Of a stretch of 64,000 bases of DNA, positions 61,985 through 64,000 are shown piece after piece. Source of the stretch: Cristatella mucedo (lineage: Eukaryota; Bryozoa; Phylactolaemata; Cristatellidae); assembly GCA_009760855.2 (NCBI GenBank), contig WPIO01000070.1, forward strand, positions 1,726,001 to 1,790,000, given 5' to 3'. The number at the start of each line of letters is the position of its first letter. The first letter of the stretch is position 1. A program made the position numbers and the translations under genes. The notes below the pieces were generated by a model. The model saw only the letters and a list, made by a program, of their open reading frames with translations. It did not search any database and had not been told where the DNA came from.

Positions 61985-62390
61985 GTAAGTAATTGCACAT
62001 CCGACTGTGAAACGCCCCATGATGCATTGGTGGCATAGATGTTGGCTCTGTCACCGTGGTTTGTGTTCTGGCTAAATTTGTTGTTGTAGCATTTTCCCAT
62101 GTGATAACTGTTTTTACCCAGAGCAAAAATAAATATCAGAGTCCGCCCATTCAGAGATAAGCAAAATATATCCAGGCAGTGTTGTATTACACTGATGCAC
62201 AACCAGCCTGCATCACTTTATGGTGATCCAATAGCTTGCCCCCAATCTCCTAACCAGAATAGTAGCCAAGCCTTAGTGCTGTTCTTTTATTACTTTGTTG
62301 AATGGACTTCTGGAAGTATGTGTTGGCAACTGGTTCCTGTACTTGCCCTTCGTCCTTGACCGTCCTACTCCATTCTCTTTCACAGGTCGT
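61985..62390. other. MAK16 intron 3, no exon seen
   Basis: No sequence matching the next MAK16 block was found. Confidence 0.45.
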
Positions 62391-62394
62391 CTAT

Positions 62395-62540
62395 AGCATT
62401 GATGCCATATCTTCTCCTGCCGGCTGTGGCGCTTCGTTTGTACGCTGCCAAGTAACACTAGTTTTTTTTGGCAGTTTACCACCTCAACTGCATATCATTG
62501 TCGTTATGCTTGTCACTTCATATAGCTTGATGAAGTAGCA
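62395..62540 (+). repeat. LINE-B fragment, decayed
   Basis: Reads YSIDAISSPAGCGASFVRC, comparable to [17 protein letters not shown] of the better copy. Confidence 0.6.
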
Positions 62541-62761
62541 GATGGCACTACACCAGTATTCGTAGGCGTACGGGGTACGCCGCCGGGGTGGAGCCAAGAT
62601 TTTCTTCTGGGGTTCAGACCAGCAAAATGTTTATCTAGGAGGTCACGACCCTCAAGGTTTCACGTAGGTGAGGCTAGACTAGCAATTAATGAAAAATTAT
62701 AGCACAACATGATAAGTGTGTATTCGACGGTAACTCGACGGTAAAAAAATAACATACTAGC

Positions 62762-62900
62762 TGATTCAACAACCTTTTTTTTGTATAGCAGCAGAAGAGC
62801 CTTTACGGCTATCACCACCACTTGCAGTGGCAATTAAGGATTGCTCACTGCAGGATTCGAACCCACGACCTCGGTAAGGAGGTTGGTAGCTCATCAAATG
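62762..62900 (-). repeat. SINE2 copy
   Basis: TAGCAGCAGAAGAGCCTTTA, CTTGCAGTGGCAATTAAGG and GGATTCGAACCCACGACCTC on the plus strand. Confidence 0.88.
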
Positions 62901-62904
62901 GATA

Positions 62905-62965
62905 AGTAAATAAAAATATATATATACATATATATTTATATATATATTTATATATATATTTATAT
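62905..62965. repeat. AT-rich microsatellite
   Basis: TATATATTTATATATATATTTATA beside a SINE1 fragment. Confidence 0.85.
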
Positions 62966-62974
62966 TCATTTGTA

Positions 62975-63053
62975 CACGACTCGAGCCCCGAGGCATATGT
63001 GAAGCGCCTGAATAGAGATTAAGTTCTCTTGGGGCGCTATTGAAATGAATTAT
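62975..63053 (+). repeat. SINE1 copy, 5'-truncated
   Basis: CTCGAGCCCCGAGGCATATG, then GAAGCGCCTGAATAGAGATT and AAGTTCTCTTGGGGCGCTAT. Confidence 0.88.
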
Positions 63054-63071
63054 ATTATTACATTATTATTA

Positions 63072-63183
63072 TGGGAACTTTATGCTATTCAGGCGCTTCA
63101 CATATGCTGCTGGGCTCGAACCCTGCCCTCCACCTTGGTCGGGGCAAGCACATTAACCACTGGGCCAAACCAGCTCTGCTGAG
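63072..63183 (-). repeat. SINE1 copy, partial
   Basis: CTATTCAGGCGCTTCACATATG, GGGCTCGAACCCTG and GGCCAAACCAGCTCTGC; it lacks the last 3' bases. Confidence 0.82.
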
Positions 63184-63351
63184 TTCAGACAGTTTCATAA
63201 TTAGTGACCGTTTGGGGGGCGTAGAAATAGGAGGTGGCCTAGGTCGATGCCCTGCTGTCGGAAGGGAGGGCAATTGCCCACTGTATCTCCCCATGGCTGT
63301 GCCACTTGGGCACACACTCGCATGCACACCGATATATACTAGTATAAACAC

Positions 63352-63411
63352 AGCTCATTTATTTAGCGCCTTAAGAGAACTTGATCTCTGATCAGGTGTT
63401 TCACATATGAC
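63352..63411 (-). repeat. SINE1 3' fragment
   Basis: TTTATTTAGCGCCTTAAGAG, then GATCTCTGATCAGGTGTTTC; it stops at CACATATGA where SINE2 begins. Confidence 0.75.
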
Positions 63412-63575
63412 TGGCACACTAGGTAAGGCGGTTGCTTTCACGACCTCGGTCCCGAGGTCGTGGGTTCGATTCCTGCAGTGGGCAATTCTGTATCGCCACT
63501 GCTTGCAGTGGCGATAGCCGTAAAGACTCTTCTGTCGCTATACAAAAGGAGGCTGCTTAATCAGCTAGGATTTAT
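63411..63575 (+). repeat. SINE2 copy
   Basis: CTGGCACACTAGGTAAGGCGG, GGTCGTGGGTTCGATTCCTG, a perfect stem-loop TATCGCCACTGC-TT-GCAGTGGCGATA, then TCTTCTGTCGCTATAC. Confidence 0.92.
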
Positions 63576-64000
63576 TTATTTATTCATGTTGTCCTTGTAT
63601 CAAACCAGGATTCGAAAGTAACCGTGCTTCTATCATTTACCTCATCCAGTAAGCTATTTACATTGCCAGTATATGCTGATAATGTCAGCATCTGCCTGCC
63701 AGTAATTGCTCATTGTGACTTGACTTGATCTATTGTGCTTCATCGACCTGAAATTTGCTGAGTATTTTCATGTTGACAAATACTGCATTTGGCTCAGTAG
63801 CACAAGCAGCCGCATGGACACCTTCAGAAATTATACGGAACGGTGTGTAGTGCAATCCACATGCAGATTACGGTTGGCTGCTTAGCAGATTGTCATAAAC
63901 CTTGATAGTATGAACTGTAGTGAGCCAGTTCATGTTGAGCCATAAATTCAGAAGTAATCAGCAAGTGCAGCACATTAACCGATTACTGGAAGCCTTAGCC
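63576..64000. other. no gene seen; probable MAK16 intron
   Basis: No exon matching MAK16 or other known proteins recognised up to the window end. Confidence 0.4.

Overview
The window is a gene-poor, repeat-rich stretch of animal nuclear DNA. Three things show this: split genes with GT-AG introns, many decayed copies of L2/CR1-type LINE retrotransposons and tRNA-derived SINEs, and long microsatellites and minisatellites. No bacterial features (operons, ribosome binding sites) are visible. Gene content (MAK16, a receptor-type ligand-binding domain, a secreted cysteine-rich repeat protein) together with a SPIN-like hAT element fits an invertebrate, perhaps a spiralian such as a mollusc or flatworm. 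That placement is inference only; no sequence here fixes the species.

Layout. 1-2950: SINE2, LINE fragments and probable intron of the next gene. 2952-3395 (-): first coding exon of a receptor with a natriuretic-peptide-receptor-like ligand-binding domain. 3400-12000: LINE and SINE debris, a 34-bp perfect palindrome and a CT-rich satellite (8450-9126). 12080-17060: several LINE-A copies, with two exon-like minus-strand frames (13025-13324 and 15001-15300) and a 36-bp minisatellite open as a signal-peptide-bearing frame. 17060-29400: mostly non-coding, with (CA/TG), (AT) and (CT) arrays, SINE and LINE-B tails, and CpG-rich patches near 20.5, 25.3 and 28.6 kb. 29789-33908 (+): a two-exon gene for a 233-residue protein with two copies of a Y-x-RYK motif joined by a polyglycine hinge; its intron holds a GT/AT satellite, two SINE1 copies and a SPIN-like MITE. 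34-40.6 kb: repeats and a 23-bp minisatellite. 40652-45519 (+): TATA box, signal-peptide exon, a 3.8-kb repeat-filled intron, then an exon of six 52-residue VWC-like repeats broken by a 52-bp tandem duplication. 46-60.3 kb: GA satellites, a 34-bp purine-rich minisatellite, the longest LINE-A copy (51690-53046) and clustered LINE-B tails. 60516-61984 (+): the first three coding exons of MAK16, running off the window. 62-64 kb: a SINE cluster.

The recognisable genes do not form a pathway: they are ribosome biogenesis (MAK16), a membrane receptor, a secreted repeat protein and an unassigned helical protein. The shared theme is mobile-element structure. LINE-A and SINE1 carry the same 3' stem-loop, so SINE1 probably uses LINE-A machinery. 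SINE1 tails also sit beside most of the AT/GT satellites.
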